From assembly GCA_017430135.1 (NCBI GenBank), contig JAFRNM010000004.1:195499-259498 (forward strand): a stretch of DNA of 64,000 nt. Direction: 5' to 3'. Below are positions 27,069 through 35,781 of the stretch, in pieces. The stretch is from Clostridia bacterium. GTDB taxonomy: Bacteria > Bacillota > Clostridia > TANB77 > CAG-508. Below the pieces are notes generated by a model, which saw only the letters and a list, made by a program, of their open reading frames with translations, was not told where the DNA came from and made no database searches. Position 1 is the stretch's first letter; each line of letters opens with the position of its first letter. A program made the translations under genes and the position numbers.

Positions 27069-27518
27069 ATGGAAGAAAAAAAAGAGCCATATTTAAGGCC
27101 GGTAGTAACACTTATAATTTATAAAGATGGAAAAATACTTTTACAAAAAAGAGAAGACAACGGATGTTGGGCAATTCATGGTGGTGGAATAGATATAGGC
27201 GAAAAATATACAGATACACTATATCGTGAAATAGAAGAAGAACTTAATATAAAACCAATAAATCCTAAACTAATGGGAATATATTCAGGAAAAGAATTGT
27301 TTAACATATATCCTAAAAGTGGAGACCATGTATACATTTTAAATCATGTATTTTTCTGTGAAAAATATGAAGGAGAAATAAACTTCACAGATGGAGAAGT
27401 TAAAGACTTACAATGGTTTGATTTAGATAATTTGCCTGAAAATATATTTAAAGTAAATAGACCAATTATTAATGATGTAAAAGAATTTGTTAAAAATAGA
27501 AAAGTAATTGTTAATTAG
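27069..27518 (+). CDS. Nudix hydrolase
   Basis: 149 residues with the Nudix box GGIDIGEKYTDTLYREIEEE (Gx5Ex7RExxEE). It hydrolyses a nucleoside diphosphate linked to some other moiety; substrate unknown. The N-terminus PYLRPVVTLIIYKDGKILLQ is the usual first strand. I start at ATG 27069, next to AGGAGC and downstream of a consensus promoter; the open frame back to 26988 overlaps the previous gene and the promoter. Confidence 0.88.
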   Translation: MEEKKEPYLRPVVTLIIYKDGKILLQKREDNGCWAIHGGGIDIGEKYTDTLYREIEEELNIKPINPKLMGIYSGKELFNIYPKSGDHVYILNHVFFCEKYEGEINFTDGEVKDLQWFDLDNLPENIFKVNRPIINDVKEFVKNRKVIVN

Positions 27519-27614
27519 TTATTAATTTTCTACGGATGTAGAAATTGTTATAAAAAGCTGTAACTACAGCTTAGTAAGTACTTGGAACCTGAGACATTTT
27601 AAGGAGGATGGAGT

Positions 27615-28130
27615 ATGATTTGTACAAGTATTGACGAACTAAGTAGGAATATTGAAAAAATTCGGAAAGGCAAGAAAGTAGTACTTGCAACAGGAAGTTT
27701 TGATTTATTCCACTATGACCACCTTAAGTATCTTGAGGGGGCAAAAAAGCAGGGCGATATTTTGGTTGTTGCAGTAAAAAGCGATAAGGCAGTTAACAAG
27801 AAGAGTCCAGAAAGACCCATAATTTGTGAAGAGCACAGAGCCGCAATCGTAGATGGCATTAAGCATGTAGATTTCACAATTATTATGGATTATGACGAGA
27901 TGCTTCAGCTGGAATTAAAGGCTGAAAACGCTAGACAGCGTGAATGGCTTATTATTTTCCAGGAGCTTTTTAAGGGATTGCGTCCCGACATTCTGTATCA
28001 TGAAGATAACCCAATTCTTCAGAGTGCCAGAGAAAAGGTATTTGAAAAATACGGTATTACTGGAATAAAGAAGAAAAGGGGAGAGAATGCATCAACCACA
28101 GGAATCGTCAACAAGCTTAGAGCTGTATAA
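27615..28130 (+). CDS. Cytidylyl/adenylyltransferase-like protein (RfaE2-like), likely transferred
   Basis: 171 residues with a nucleotidyltransferase fold: ATGSFDLFHYDHLKYLEGAK near the start and STTGIVNKLR at the end. The usual HxGH motif reads HYDH here, so Gly is Asp. The family joins CTP or ATP to a sugar- or alcohol-phosphate; RfaE2-like enzymes act on heptose-1-phosphate. Base composition is clearly GC-richer than flanking genes, with codons such as GGC, CAG, CTG and CGT rare nearby, which suggests recent transfer. AAGGAGG precedes the ATG. Confidence 0.75.
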   Translation: MICTSIDELSRNIEKIRKGKKVVLATGSFDLFHYDHLKYLEGAKKQGDILVVAVKSDKAVNKKSPERPIICEEHRAAIVDGIKHVDFTIIMDYDEMLQLELKAENARQREWLIIFQELFKGLRPDILYHEDNPILQSAREKVFEKYGITGIKKKRGENASTTGIVNKLRAV

Positions 28131-28138
28131 AGCTCTGA

Positions 28139-28170
28139 CAAAAACCTTTGGATTTCCAAAGGTTTTTGTA
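28139..28170 (+). terminator. Terminator of the nucleotidyltransferase gene
   Basis: CAAAAACCTTTGG ... CCAAAGGTTTTTG, a long stem with A and T flanks. Confidence 0.85.
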
Positions 28171-28178
28171 TTATATAG

Positions 28179-28207
28179 TTGACAAAATTCTCAAATTAAC
28201 ATATAAT
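28179..28207 (+). promoter_or_regulatory. Consensus promoter of cysS
   Basis: TTGACA (28179-28184), 17-bp spacer, TATAAT (28202-28207), only 28 bases before the start, leaving no room for a T-box leader. Confidence 0.9.
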
Positions 28208-28234
28208 ACCAAAAATAAAAAAAGAGGTGAGTTT

Positions 28235-29704
28235 ATGAAAATTCATAATTCAATAACAGGAAAAAAAGAGGAGTTTATTCCAATTGATGGAAAAAATGTA
28301 AAAATGTATGCATGTGGTGTTACAGTTTATGATTTAAGCCATATAGGTCATGCAAGGCAAGCAATAGTATATGCAATGATGGCAGATTATTTAAGATACA
28401 GAGGCTATAATGTAAAATATGTTAGAAATTATACCGATGTTGATGATAAAATAATAAAAAGAGCAAATGAGCGCGGAAAAAATGCTCTAGAGTTTTCAAA
28501 AGAACAAATAGCAGAAGCAGAAAAAGATATGACTGCACTTCATGTAACAGAAGCAGATGAAAAGCCAAAAGCATCTGAATATATAGGAAAAATAATAGAA
28601 TTTGTTCAAGGTTTAATAGAAAAAGGATATGCATATCCAGCTCCAAATGGAGATGTATATTATAGAGTTAGAAAATTTGAAGGTTATGGAAAATTATCAC
28701 ATAGAAATGTAGATGAATTATTAAATGGAGTTCGTAAAGAATTAGAAGAAGGAAAAGAAGATCCATTAGATTTTGCGCTTTGGAAATCTGCAAAGCCTGG
28801 AGAAATTTATTGGGAGTCACCATGGGGAAAAGGTAGACCAGGTTGGCATATTGAATGCTCTGTAATGGCAAAAGATACATTAGGAGAATCAATAGATATA
28901 CATGGAGGAGGAAGAGACTTAGTATTCCCACACCACGAAAATGAAATTGCTCAAAGTGAAGCCTTAACAGGAAAGCCATTTGCAAAATATTGGTCACATT
29001 GCGGTTTAATAAAAATAAACGGTGAAAAAATGAGCAAATCATTGGGAAATTCCGTAACAATTAGAGATGCTTTAAAAATGTATAATTATGAGGTGTTGAA
29101 ATATGTAATGTTTGAAAAACATTATGCATCTGATGTAGATATTTATGATAAAGATTACAAATTAGCTGAAAATCACATGTATTATTTCTATAATTCAATT
29201 AAAAATATGCAGGAATACATAGAATTAAACAATGGAAACAAAGATGGAGAAAAGGTTGAAGATGATATTTCAAACACAATAAAAGAAAAATTCATTGAAG
29301 TAATGGATGATGATTTCAACACATCAGCTGCAATAGCTCAATTACATGTTATTTTTAAATATGCAAATAACCTAATGAAAACTGCGAAAAAAGGAAATAA
29401 AGTACTTGCAGCAAATACAATAGCAAATATCTTATCAGAAGTAAAAGAAGTATATGGAATATTAGGCTTTTTCAAACAAGAACCGGAAACATTTATAAAA
29501 GAAATGCAAGATAAATATTTAAAACAAATGGAGCTAAACCCAGAATATATTAATGGAGAAATAGAAAAAAGATTAGAAGCAAAAAATAACAAAGATTACG
29601 AATTAGCAGATAAAATTAGAAGTGATTTAGATGAAAAAGGAATTATTTTAAATGACACAGTAAATGGAACAACATGGGATATCAAATCACTTTATCAAAT
29701 TTAA
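28235..29704 (+). CDS. cysS: Cysteinyl-tRNA synthetase
   Basis: 489-residue class I synthetase that charges tRNA-Cys. It has the zinc ligand Cys27 in YACGVTVYD, HIGH (36-39), WHIECSVM and HGGGRDLVFPHHENE with further zinc ligands, and KMSKS in GEKMSKSLGN. Length is normal. ATG 28235 follows GAGGTG; the frame opens at 28148 inside the promoter and is not used. Confidence 0.97.
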   Translation: MKIHNSITGKKEEFIPIDGKNVKMYACGVTVYDLSHIGHARQAIVYAMMADYLRYRGYNVKYVRNYTDVDDKIIKRANERGKNALEFSKEQIAEAEKDMTALHVTEADEKPKASEYIGKIIEFVQGLIEKGYAYPAPNGDVYYRVRKFEGYGKLSHRNVDELLNGVRKELEEGKEDPLDFALWKSAKPGEIYWESPWGKGRPGWHIECSVMAKDTLGESIDIHGGGRDLVFPHHENEIAQSEALTGKPFAKYWSHCGLIKINGEKMSKSLGNSVTIRDALKMYNYEVLKYVMFEKHYASDVDIYDKDYKLAENHMYYFYNSIKNMQEYIELNNGNKDGEKVEDDISNTIKEKFIEVMDDDFNTSAAIAQLHVIFKYANNLMKTAKKGNKVLAANTIANILSEVKEVYGILGFFKQEPETFIKEMQDKYLKQMELNPEYINGEIEKRLEAKNNKDYELADKIRSDLDEKGIILNDTVNGTTWDIKSLYQI

Positions 29705-29714
29705 TAAGATAATT

Positions 29715-29755
29715 AAAAAGGAATAAATTTGAGAAATTCGAAATTATTCCTTTTC
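29715..29755 (+). terminator. Terminator of cysS
   Basis: AAAAGGAATAAATTT ... AAATTATTCCTTTT stem with T-rich end. Confidence 0.75.
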
Positions 29756-29809
29756 TCTTTATTTTTTTTTACATATATGATAAAATATTGCATAAAGGAA
29801 AAGAAAAAT

Positions 29810-30685
29810 ATGATAAAAAGAATAATATTAGAAATAATTTTAATAGTAATAACTGTACTCGTTGTTGTATGTGGATATTTTTTAATATTAGATATTGAAA
29901 GCAATGTGCCACAAGAATTACAAGATAAAGTTGAAATTGATACAAAAGAATTTATGGATAGAAAAGTATTTGAAATTTCGCCTAAAAATAAAGAAGATAA
30001 AAGTAATAAAACAATTCTTTATTTTCATGGTGGAGCTTATGTAGCAGAAGCAACTGGAGAGCATTGGAATTTCTTAACTAAATTAGTAAATGACACAAAA
30101 TCAACTGTAATAATGCCAGATTATCCGCTAACACCTAAATATACATATAAAGATGTATTGAAAATGATAGAACCGGTATATAAAGAAACACTAATAAAGG
30201 TTGGAGCAGAAAATTTAATTGTAATGGGAGATTCAGCAGGTGGAGGAATGGCATTGGGATTACTAGAAAAATTAAGTCAAAGCAATGTAGAAATGCCAGC
30301 AAAAACAATTTTAATTTCGCCATGGCTAGATACAACAATGTCAAATCCTAAAATAGACGAAGTACAAAAAAATGATAAAGATTTAAATAAAGAAAAACTA
30401 TATTTAGCAGGAGTATCTTATTCAAGAGAGTTAGAAAAAAAAGATGAGTTTTTTGTAAATCCAATAAATGGCAAATTTTCTAAATTAAAAAATATAGTTA
30501 TCTATACTGGAACTTATGATATTCTAAATCCAGATTGCCATCTATTACAAGAAAAAGCTGAAAAAGAGGGAGTAAACATAGAAATAAAAGAATATGAAAC
30601 AGCTCCACATATTTGGATTGTAAATAATGAAGATGATTTGGCCGTTTCGGCTTACAATGATTTGGTTTCATCTTTGTTAAATTAA
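29810..30685 (+). CDS. Membrane-anchored alpha/beta hydrolase (HSL-type esterase)
   Basis: 291 residues with a membrane anchor (about 3-25). The oxyanion motif YFHGGAYV, nucleophile elbow GDSAGGG, and probable acid and His of the triad (TYDILNPD, APHIWIV) place it in the hormone-sensitive lipase/acetylesterase group. Substrate unknown. I use ATG 29810 after AAAGGAAAAG; the open frame back to 29729 lies in the cysS terminator. Confidence 0.82.
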   Translation: MIKRIILEIILIVITVLVVVCGYFLILDIESNVPQELQDKVEIDTKEFMDRKVFEISPKNKEDKSNKTILYFHGGAYVAEATGEHWNFLTKLVNDTKSTVIMPDYPLTPKYTYKDVLKMIEPVYKETLIKVGAENLIVMGDSAGGGMALGLLEKLSQSNVEMPAKTILISPWLDTTMSNPKIDEVQKNDKDLNKEKLYLAGVSYSRELEKKDEFFVNPINGKFSKLKNIVIYTGTYDILNPDCHLLQEKAEKEGVNIEIKEYETAPHIWIVNNEDDLAVSAYNDLVSSLLN

Positions 30686-30733
30686 AACTAATTATAAATT
30701 TATATAGTATAATGAATAGGAGTATTATAAAAA

Positions 30734-31759
30734 ATGAAAAATATAAAAGATTATAATTTAGATGCATTAAAAGAAGAAATGAAAAATATAGGTGAAAAGC
30801 CATTTAGGGCAGAGCAAATTTTCAAATGGTTATACCAAGATAAAGTTACATCATTTGACGAAATGCTTAATCTTTCTTTAGAATTAAGAGAAAAATTAAA
30901 ACAAAATTATACTATTTGTAATTTTGAAATAATAAGAAAACAAGAATCATCAGATGGAACAATAAAATACTTATTTGATGTATTAGATGGTAATGCAATT
31001 GAAACAGTTTTAATGAGTTACCATCATGGGTATAGTGTATGTGTATCAACACAAATTGGATGTAAAATGGGATGTAAATTTTGTGCTTCAACAGGTATAA
31101 AATTTATTAGAAGTTTAACATCTGGAGAAATAGTTGAGCAAATTATAAAAATAGAACAAGATACAGGCGTTAGAGTTTCAAATGTTGTATTTATGGGAAT
31201 TGGAGAACCTTTAGATAATTACGAAAATGTTGTAAATGCTATAAGAATATTAAATAATCCAAAGGGAATAAATATTGGGGCAAGACACATAAGTGTTTCT
31301 ACAAGTGGTTTAGTTCCAATGATATATAAATTGGCAGAAGAAAATATTCAATGTACACTTTCAATTTCACTTCATGCAACAACAGATGAAAAACGTAGTT
31401 CAATGATGCCTGTAAACAAAAGGTATAATATTGAAGAATTACTTCAAGCTTGTAAAGATTATATAAAGGTTACAAATAGAAGAATTTCATTTGAATATGC
31501 CTTAGCAAAAGATAATAACGATAACTTAGAAGATGCAGCAAGACTTGTAAAATTACTAAAGGGAATGAATTGCCATGTTAATTTAATTCCAATAAACAAA
31601 ATAGAAAACGGAAAATTCGATAAAAGTACAAATGAAAATATAATGAAATTTAGAGACTACCTAAATGACCATGGAATAGTTGCTACAATTAGACGCGAGC
31701 TAGGGTCAGATATCGAGGCAGCATGCGGTCAACTTCGTAGAAAAAATTTGAAAGAATAA
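30734..31759 (+). CDS. rlmN: Dual-specificity rRNA/tRNA methyltransferase RlmN
   Basis: 341-residue radical SAM enzyme methylating C2 of A2503 in 23S rRNA and A37 in some tRNAs. The cluster motif CKMGCKFC, the GIGEPLDN block and the resolving Cys in AACGQLRR are present. 12 bases separate it from the next gene. Confidence 0.96.
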   Translation: MKNIKDYNLDALKEEMKNIGEKPFRAEQIFKWLYQDKVTSFDEMLNLSLELREKLKQNYTICNFEIIRKQESSDGTIKYLFDVLDGNAIETVLMSYHHGYSVCVSTQIGCKMGCKFCASTGIKFIRSLTSGEIVEQIIKIEQDTGVRVSNVVFMGIGEPLDNYENVVNAIRILNNPKGINIGARHISVSTSGLVPMIYKLAEENIQCTLSISLHATTDEKRSSMMPVNKRYNIEELLQACKDYIKVTNRRISFEYALAKDNNDNLEDAARLVKLLKGMNCHVNLIPINKIENGKFDKSTNENIMKFRDYLNDHGIVATIRRELGSDIEAACGQLRRKNLKE

Positions 31760-31771
31760 AGGTATACAAAT

Positions 31772-33067
31772 ATGAAAAAAGAAAATAAATTATACTGGAG
31801 AAGATTAGATAATTCAGCAAAAATATTTCCAATTTCAGCAGGGAAAAAGTATAGTACAGTTTTTAGATTTTCTGCCGTACTAAAAGAAGAAATAGATCCA
31901 GAAAGTTTAAAACAAGCAGTTATATTAGCACTAAAAAAATACAAATCATTTAAAGTAAGAATGAAATTAGGAGTGTTTTGGAATTATTTTGAAGATAACC
32001 CCAAAGATCCAATTATAGAAGAAGAAAAAGATTATCCATGTAAATATATAGATTACAAGAGAAATAACAACTACCTCTTTAAAGTAACATATTACGATCA
32101 AAAAATAAACATAGATATTTTCCACTCTTTAACAGATGGAAATAACGGAAATCTATTTTTCAGGGAAATAATATATAACTACATTGAACTAACACATCCA
32201 AAAGAATTTGAAGAAGAACTAAGAACTACTAGAAAAGTAGAATACACAACAGAAGATAGCTATATGAAAAACTATGATAAGTCAGCAAAATCTAATAATT
32301 CATCCCAAAAGGCGTATGTTTTAAAAGGGGAGAAGATAAGGCTGGCTGCAGTTTCTGCAATTCACGAAATAATAGATACAAACGAGCTAAAAGCACTTTG
32401 CCAAAAAGAAGACTGTACTGTAACACAATACTTATCTGCGGTCTTAATATATTCAATTTATGAAGAAAACTATAAGAAAAATAATGGGGAAAAACCAATT
32501 AAATTGTGTATTCCAGTAAACTTAAAAAAATATTTTCCAAACTCTCAAACAATTTCTAACTTTTTTTCATATATCACATTAGAAGCGGAAATGAAAAAGG
32601 ATAATTTAAATACTTTTGAAAAAATATTGGATTTTGTAAAAAAAGATTTCAAAAAACGATTAACAGAAGAAGAAATAATAAAAACCATGTCTGGAAATGT
32701 AAAACTTGGAAACAATCCATTTATAAGAGTTGTACCACTATTTTTGAAAAAGGCAATTGTAAGATTAAGCTATTTAGAAATAAGAAAATATACAACAATA
32801 ACTTTTTCAAATGTAGGAAGAATTGGTATAATTGGTAAATATAAGCCATATATAGAGTGCTTTTTGATGTTAATTGCGCCAGAACCGGTTGAAAAAATTA
32901 AATGTTCAGCATGTACTTTTGAAGATAAAATGGTATTTACATTTACATCAATTTTAAATGACAATAGTATAGAAAAAAGATTTTATGAGTTTTTAAAGGA
33001 ACAAGGAATAAAAGTAGAAATAGAAAGTAATGGTGTTTTAGATGAATTTATATCCACAAAAAATTAA
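31772..33067 (+). CDS. Condensation/alcohol acetyltransferase-like protein
   Basis: 431 residues of the acyl-CoA-dependent acyltransferase fold. The catalytic HxxxDG motif appears as HSLTDG in NIDIFHSLTDGNNG; the second half has IKLCIPVNLKKYFP and TFSNVGRIG, positions that match the DFGW-containing region of this fold. Clostridial homologues are called putative alcohol acetyltransferases. Acceptor and donor unknown. It overlaps the following DUF6320 gene by 26 bases, a recurrent pair in clostridia. Confidence 0.75.
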   Translation: MKKENKLYWRRLDNSAKIFPISAGKKYSTVFRFSAVLKEEIDPESLKQAVILALKKYKSFKVRMKLGVFWNYFEDNPKDPIIEEEKDYPCKYIDYKRNNNYLFKVTYYDQKINIDIFHSLTDGNNGNLFFREIIYNYIELTHPKEFEEELRTTRKVEYTTEDSYMKNYDKSAKSNNSSQKAYVLKGEKIRLAAVSAIHEIIDTNELKALCQKEDCTVTQYLSAVLIYSIYEENYKKNNGEKPIKLCIPVNLKKYFPNSQTISNFFSYITLEAEMKKDNLNTFEKILDFVKKDFKKRLTEEEIIKTMSGNVKLGNNPFIRVVPLFLKKAIVRLSYLEIRKYTTITFSNVGRIGIIGKYKPYIECFLMLIAPEPVEKIKCSACTFEDKMVFTFTSILNDNSIEKRFYEFLKEQGIKVEIESNGVLDEFISTKN

Positions 33068-33608
33068 TGCAAAGAAAACGGATTTTATAATAAAAATTGC
33101 AATTTTAATTTCATTTTTTGTAGGTGTTGGTTTGGTATTTATAAATAGATTTACAACACCCGATATAAAATGGGCGGGATATTGCAATGCAGGAATTGTA
33201 TATGTTTGGATAACGGTTTTATATGCACTGAATAAAAATGTAAATATAGCAAGTCATTTATTTATACAAATGGTTGCGTTATCTGCATTGTGTGTTTATT
33301 TTGATATAAGGCTTGGCTTCCAGGCATGGTCAATTAACCTTGCAATTCCAATGATTGTAATAATTATAAATATTGCTATGGTAATTCTTTCAATTGCAAG
33401 TTATAGTAATTATATGAGATATGCATTTTTTCAATTGCTAATTGCTCTTGCAAGTTTGGTACCAATATTTTTAATTTATGAAAATTTGGTAAATGATAAA
33501 ACATTAAGCATTGTAGCATCAGGAATTTCAGGTCTTAACCTACTAATGAGTTTAATATTTCATTTTAAAGATTTAAAAGAAGAAATAATAAGAAAATTTC
33601 ATATATAA
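33042..33608 (+). CDS. DUF6320-like membrane protein
   Basis: 188 residues with about five or six hydrophobic helices and a short basic N-terminus (MNLYPQKINAKKT). Overlaps the acyltransferase gene and is probably translated with it; a role as its membrane partner is inference. No known catalytic motif. Confidence 0.72.
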   Translation: MNLYPQKINAKKTDFIIKIAILISFFVGVGLVFINRFTTPDIKWAGYCNAGIVYVWITVLYALNKNVNIASHLFIQMVALSALCVYFDIRLGFQAWSINLAIPMIVIIINIAMVILSIASYSNYMRYAFFQLLIALASLVPIFLIYENLVNDKTLSIVASGISGLNLLMSLIFHFKDLKEEIIRKFHI

Positions 33609-33611
33609 ATT

Positions 33612-33650
33612 AGATATTTTGGAGCTTTGCTCTAAAATATCTTTATTTTT
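33612..33650 (+). terminator. Terminator after the acyltransferase pair
   Basis: AGATATTTTGGAGC-TTT-GCTCTAAAATATCT followed by a T-rich run. Confidence 0.88.
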
Positions 33651-33700
33651 TATTAAAAGTATGTTAAAATATATAAGATTATAAAAAGATGGAGAAGAAA

Positions 33701-34558
33701 ATGGAAAGATATCAAGAAATAGAAAGAAGCCTTATAACAAAATATAGAAAAACAATTTGGACCAAATTTATAAGAGGAATACAAGAATATGACATGATAC
33801 AAGATGGAGATAAAATTGCAGTATGTATATCTGGTGGAAAAGATTCAATGCTACTTGCAAAATGTTTTCAAGAACTTTTAAAACATGGGAAAATGAATTT
33901 TGAATTAGTATTTATGTGCATGAACCCAGGTTATAATGAGGAAAACAAGCAAAAAATAATAGAAAATGCAAAAATATTAAATATTCCTTTAACAATGTTT
34001 GAAACAAAAATATTTGATACAGTTGTTAATATAGATGACCATCCATGTTATATTTGCGCAAGAATGAGAAGAGGACATCTATACAAAAAAGCAAGAGAAT
34101 TAGGATGTAACAAAATAGCATTAGGACATCATTTTGATGACGTTATAGAAACAATTTTAATGGGAATGATTTATGGAGCACAAATGCAAACAATGATGCC
34201 AAAATTGCATAGTTCATTTCATGAAGGGATGGAACTAATTAGACCTTTATGCTTTGTAAAAGAACAAGATATAATAAATTGGAGAGACAGAAATGGGCTT
34301 GAATTTATCCAATGCGCTTGTAGATTTACTGAAAATGAAGCAAAAGCAAATGATGATGAAATAGGCAAAAGGGAAGAGATGAAAAGACTTATAAAACAAC
34401 TAAGACTAAAATACAAAAATGCAGATATGAATATATACAGAAGTGCACAAAATGTTAATCTAAATACTCTTTTATCATATACAAAAAATGGGGAGACACA
34501 TACATTTTTAGAAGATTTTAATAAAAGAAAAAAAGAAATACAAGAAAAAAATAAATAA
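33701..34558 (+). CDS. ttcA: TtcA-family tRNA thiolation enzyme
   Basis: 285 residues. PP-loop ATPase motif SGGKDS, the CxxC pair HPCYICARMRRG, GHHFDDVIET and a later Cys in FIQCACRF, as in iron-sulfur TtcA enzymes that make 2-thiocytidine 32 in tRNA. ATG 33701 is preferred with GGAGAAG 6 bases upstream; ATG 33689 overlaps that site. The final codons and stop lie in a 42-bp perfect palindrome. Confidence 0.88.
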   Translation: MERYQEIERSLITKYRKTIWTKFIRGIQEYDMIQDGDKIAVCISGGKDSMLLAKCFQELLKHGKMNFELVFMCMNPGYNEENKQKIIENAKILNIPLTMFETKIFDTVVNIDDHPCYICARMRRGHLYKKARELGCNKIALGHHFDDVIETILMGMIYGAQMQTMMPKLHSSFHEGMELIRPLCFVKEQDIINWRDRNGLEFIQCACRFTENEAKANDDEIGKREEMKRLIKQLRLKYKNADMNIYRSAQNVNLNTLLSYTKNGETHTFLEDFNKRKKEIQEKNK

Positions 34559-34580
34559 TATTATTTATTTTTTTCTTGTA
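34539..34580. terminator. 42-bp perfect palindrome over the ttcA stop codon
   Basis: The 21 bases ending the ttcA region are followed by their exact inverted copy with no spacer. The TAA at 34556-34558 is inside the left arm, and the right arm has seven T, so it should terminate ttcA ahead of tRNA-Gly. It is AT-rich and unrelated in sequence to family P1 but shares its position. Confidence 0.8.
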
Positions 34581-34604
34581 ATATAGTATAATATAATTAG
34601 ACAC

Positions 34605-34678
34605 GCGGGTATAGTTTAATGGTAGAATCCCATGCTTCCGACCTGGTGGTGAGGGTTCGATTCCCTCTACCCGCTCCA
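34605..34678 (+). tRNA. tRNA-Gly (TCC)
   Basis: 74 nt with encoded CCA. Acceptor GCGGGTA/TACCCGC, D arm GTT/AAT with AATGGTAG, anticodon loop CTTCCGA with TCC at 34637-34639, four-base variable loop, T arm GAGGG-TTCGATT-CCCTC. The anticodon stem CCATG/CCTGG has one T-C mismatch (pair 30-40) and base 37 is G instead of the usual A. Confidence 0.92.
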
Positions 34679-34734
34679 ACTTTATGCAGTTTTGAACTAA
34701 TTAAAATAATTTTTATAAATAAGTAAAAAAACTA

Positions 34735-34763
34735 TTGACAATTACAAACATCCATTCTATAAT
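34735..34763 (+). promoter_or_regulatory. Consensus promoter of dinD
   Basis: TTGACA (34735-34740), 17-bp spacer, TATAAT (34758-34763). Confidence 0.9.
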
Positions 34764-34768
34764 ATAAC

Positions 34769-34782
34769 AAAACATAAGTTTT
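34769..34782 (+). promoter_or_regulatory. LexA-like box at the dinD promoter
   Basis: AAAAC-ATAA-GTTTT, five bases after the -10. It keeps the AAC-N4-GTT core of the Gram-positive LexA/DinR box (GAAC-N4-GTTC) with weaker outer bases. dinD is SOS-induced in Escherichia coli, so the site is plausible. Confidence 0.5.
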
Positions 34783-34809
34783 AATATTTAAGAATGGAGT
34801 TGATGCTTT

Positions 34810-35634
34810 ATGAATAAATTAAAAAAGGAAAACTTATACGAAGGACAAAATTTTGAAGATATTAAGCATATTGATGAAAACGGAGTTGAATTTTGGTATG
34901 CTAGAGAACTTATGCCTATTTTACAATATTCAAATTGGCAGAATTTTGAAAAGATAATTGAAAAAGCAAAAAAATCTTGTGAAAATAGTGATATTAGTGT
35001 ATTTGAACATTTTACTGACGTTAGTAAGTTGTCAAAACGTGCTAATAATGCAGAAGTTGAAATTAAAGATTATAAATTAACGAGATATGCTTGTTATTTA
35101 ATTGCACAAAATGGAGATAGTAGAAAAAAAGTTATTGCACTTGCTCAAACATATTTTGCAGTTCAAACTAGAAAACAAGAAATAACTGAAAAAGAATACA
35201 GTATGTTAACCGAAGATGAAAAAAGATTTTATCAAAGAAATTTAACAAGAAAAGGAAATTATTCACTTAATCAAACAGCTAAAAAAGCTGGTGTTAAAAA
35301 TTTTGATAAATTCCATAATGCAGGTTATAAAGGATTATATAATGGAGAAACTGCTGATGATATTGCTAAAAGAAAAGGACTAAGATATAGAGAAGATATT
35401 TTAGATAATATGGGAAGTGAGGAATTAGCAGCTAATCTATTTCGCATTACACAAACCGAATCAAGATTAAAAAAGGATAATATCAATAGTGAAAAAGAAG
35501 CAAACAAAACACATTATAAAATTGGTAAAAATATTAGAGAAGTAATTGCAAAAAATGGTGGAACAATGCCAGAAGATTTACCAACACCTAAAAAGAGCTT
35601 AAAACAACTTGAAAAAGAATACAAATTGTGCTAA
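34810..35634 (+). CDS. dinD: DNA damage-inducible protein D (DinD)
   Basis: 274 residues. The N-terminal half is a BRO/phage-antirepressor-like domain (GVEFWYARELMPILQYSNWQ, KDYKLTRYACYLIAQNGD); the second half matches DinD (GYKGLYNGETADDIAKRKG, MGSEELAANLFRITQTESRL). Escherichia coli DinD inhibits RecA-mediated strand exchange. Often carried on mobile DNA. Own promoter with a possible LexA box and own terminator. Confidence 0.9.
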   Translation: MNKLKKENLYEGQNFEDIKHIDENGVEFWYARELMPILQYSNWQNFEKIIEKAKKSCENSDISVFEHFTDVSKLSKRANNAEVEIKDYKLTRYACYLIAQNGDSRKKVIALAQTYFAVQTRKQEITEKEYSMLTEDEKRFYQRNLTRKGNYSLNQTAKKAGVKNFDKFHNAGYKGLYNGETADDIAKRKGLRYREDILDNMGSEELAANLFRITQTESRLKKDNINSEKEANKTHYKIGKNIREVIAKNGGTMPEDLPTPKKSLKQLEKEYKLC

Positions 35635-35687
35635 ATTATAGATAATAAATCGAATTATATAAGAGAACTTAAAACAGAGTATATTAA

Positions 35688-35720
35688 TTTTTCGCATACC
35701 TGTTTCGTAACCGCTCCATA
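35688..35720 (+). repeat. Conserved CGCATAC motif, copy 1
   Basis: TTTTTCGCATACCTGTTTCG followed by TAACCGCTCCATAAA. It matches 51489-51522 (TTTTTCGCATACTTGTCTAC, AAATCGCACCATAAA). There the segment is the loop and 3' arm of a hairpin; here the 5' arm is degenerate. Confidence 0.5.
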
Positions 35721-35723
35721 AAT

Positions 35724-35766
35724 AAAAAACTTGTAAGTTTACTTTACAAAGACTTACAAGTTTTTT
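35724..35766. terminator. Bidirectional terminator between dinD and the convergent gene
   Basis: AAAAAACTTGTAAGT (35724-35738) paired with ACTTACAAGTTTTTT (35752-35766). Confidence 0.9.
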
Positions 35767-35781
35767 GTATAATATAAAATT

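Noticed and set aside
28148..28234. Longer CysRS start
   Set aside because: It would start in the terminator and promoter region.
28139..28234. T-box or other amino-acid riboswitch ahead of cysS
   Set aside because: Only 28 bases separate the -10 from the start codon; no T-box sequence.
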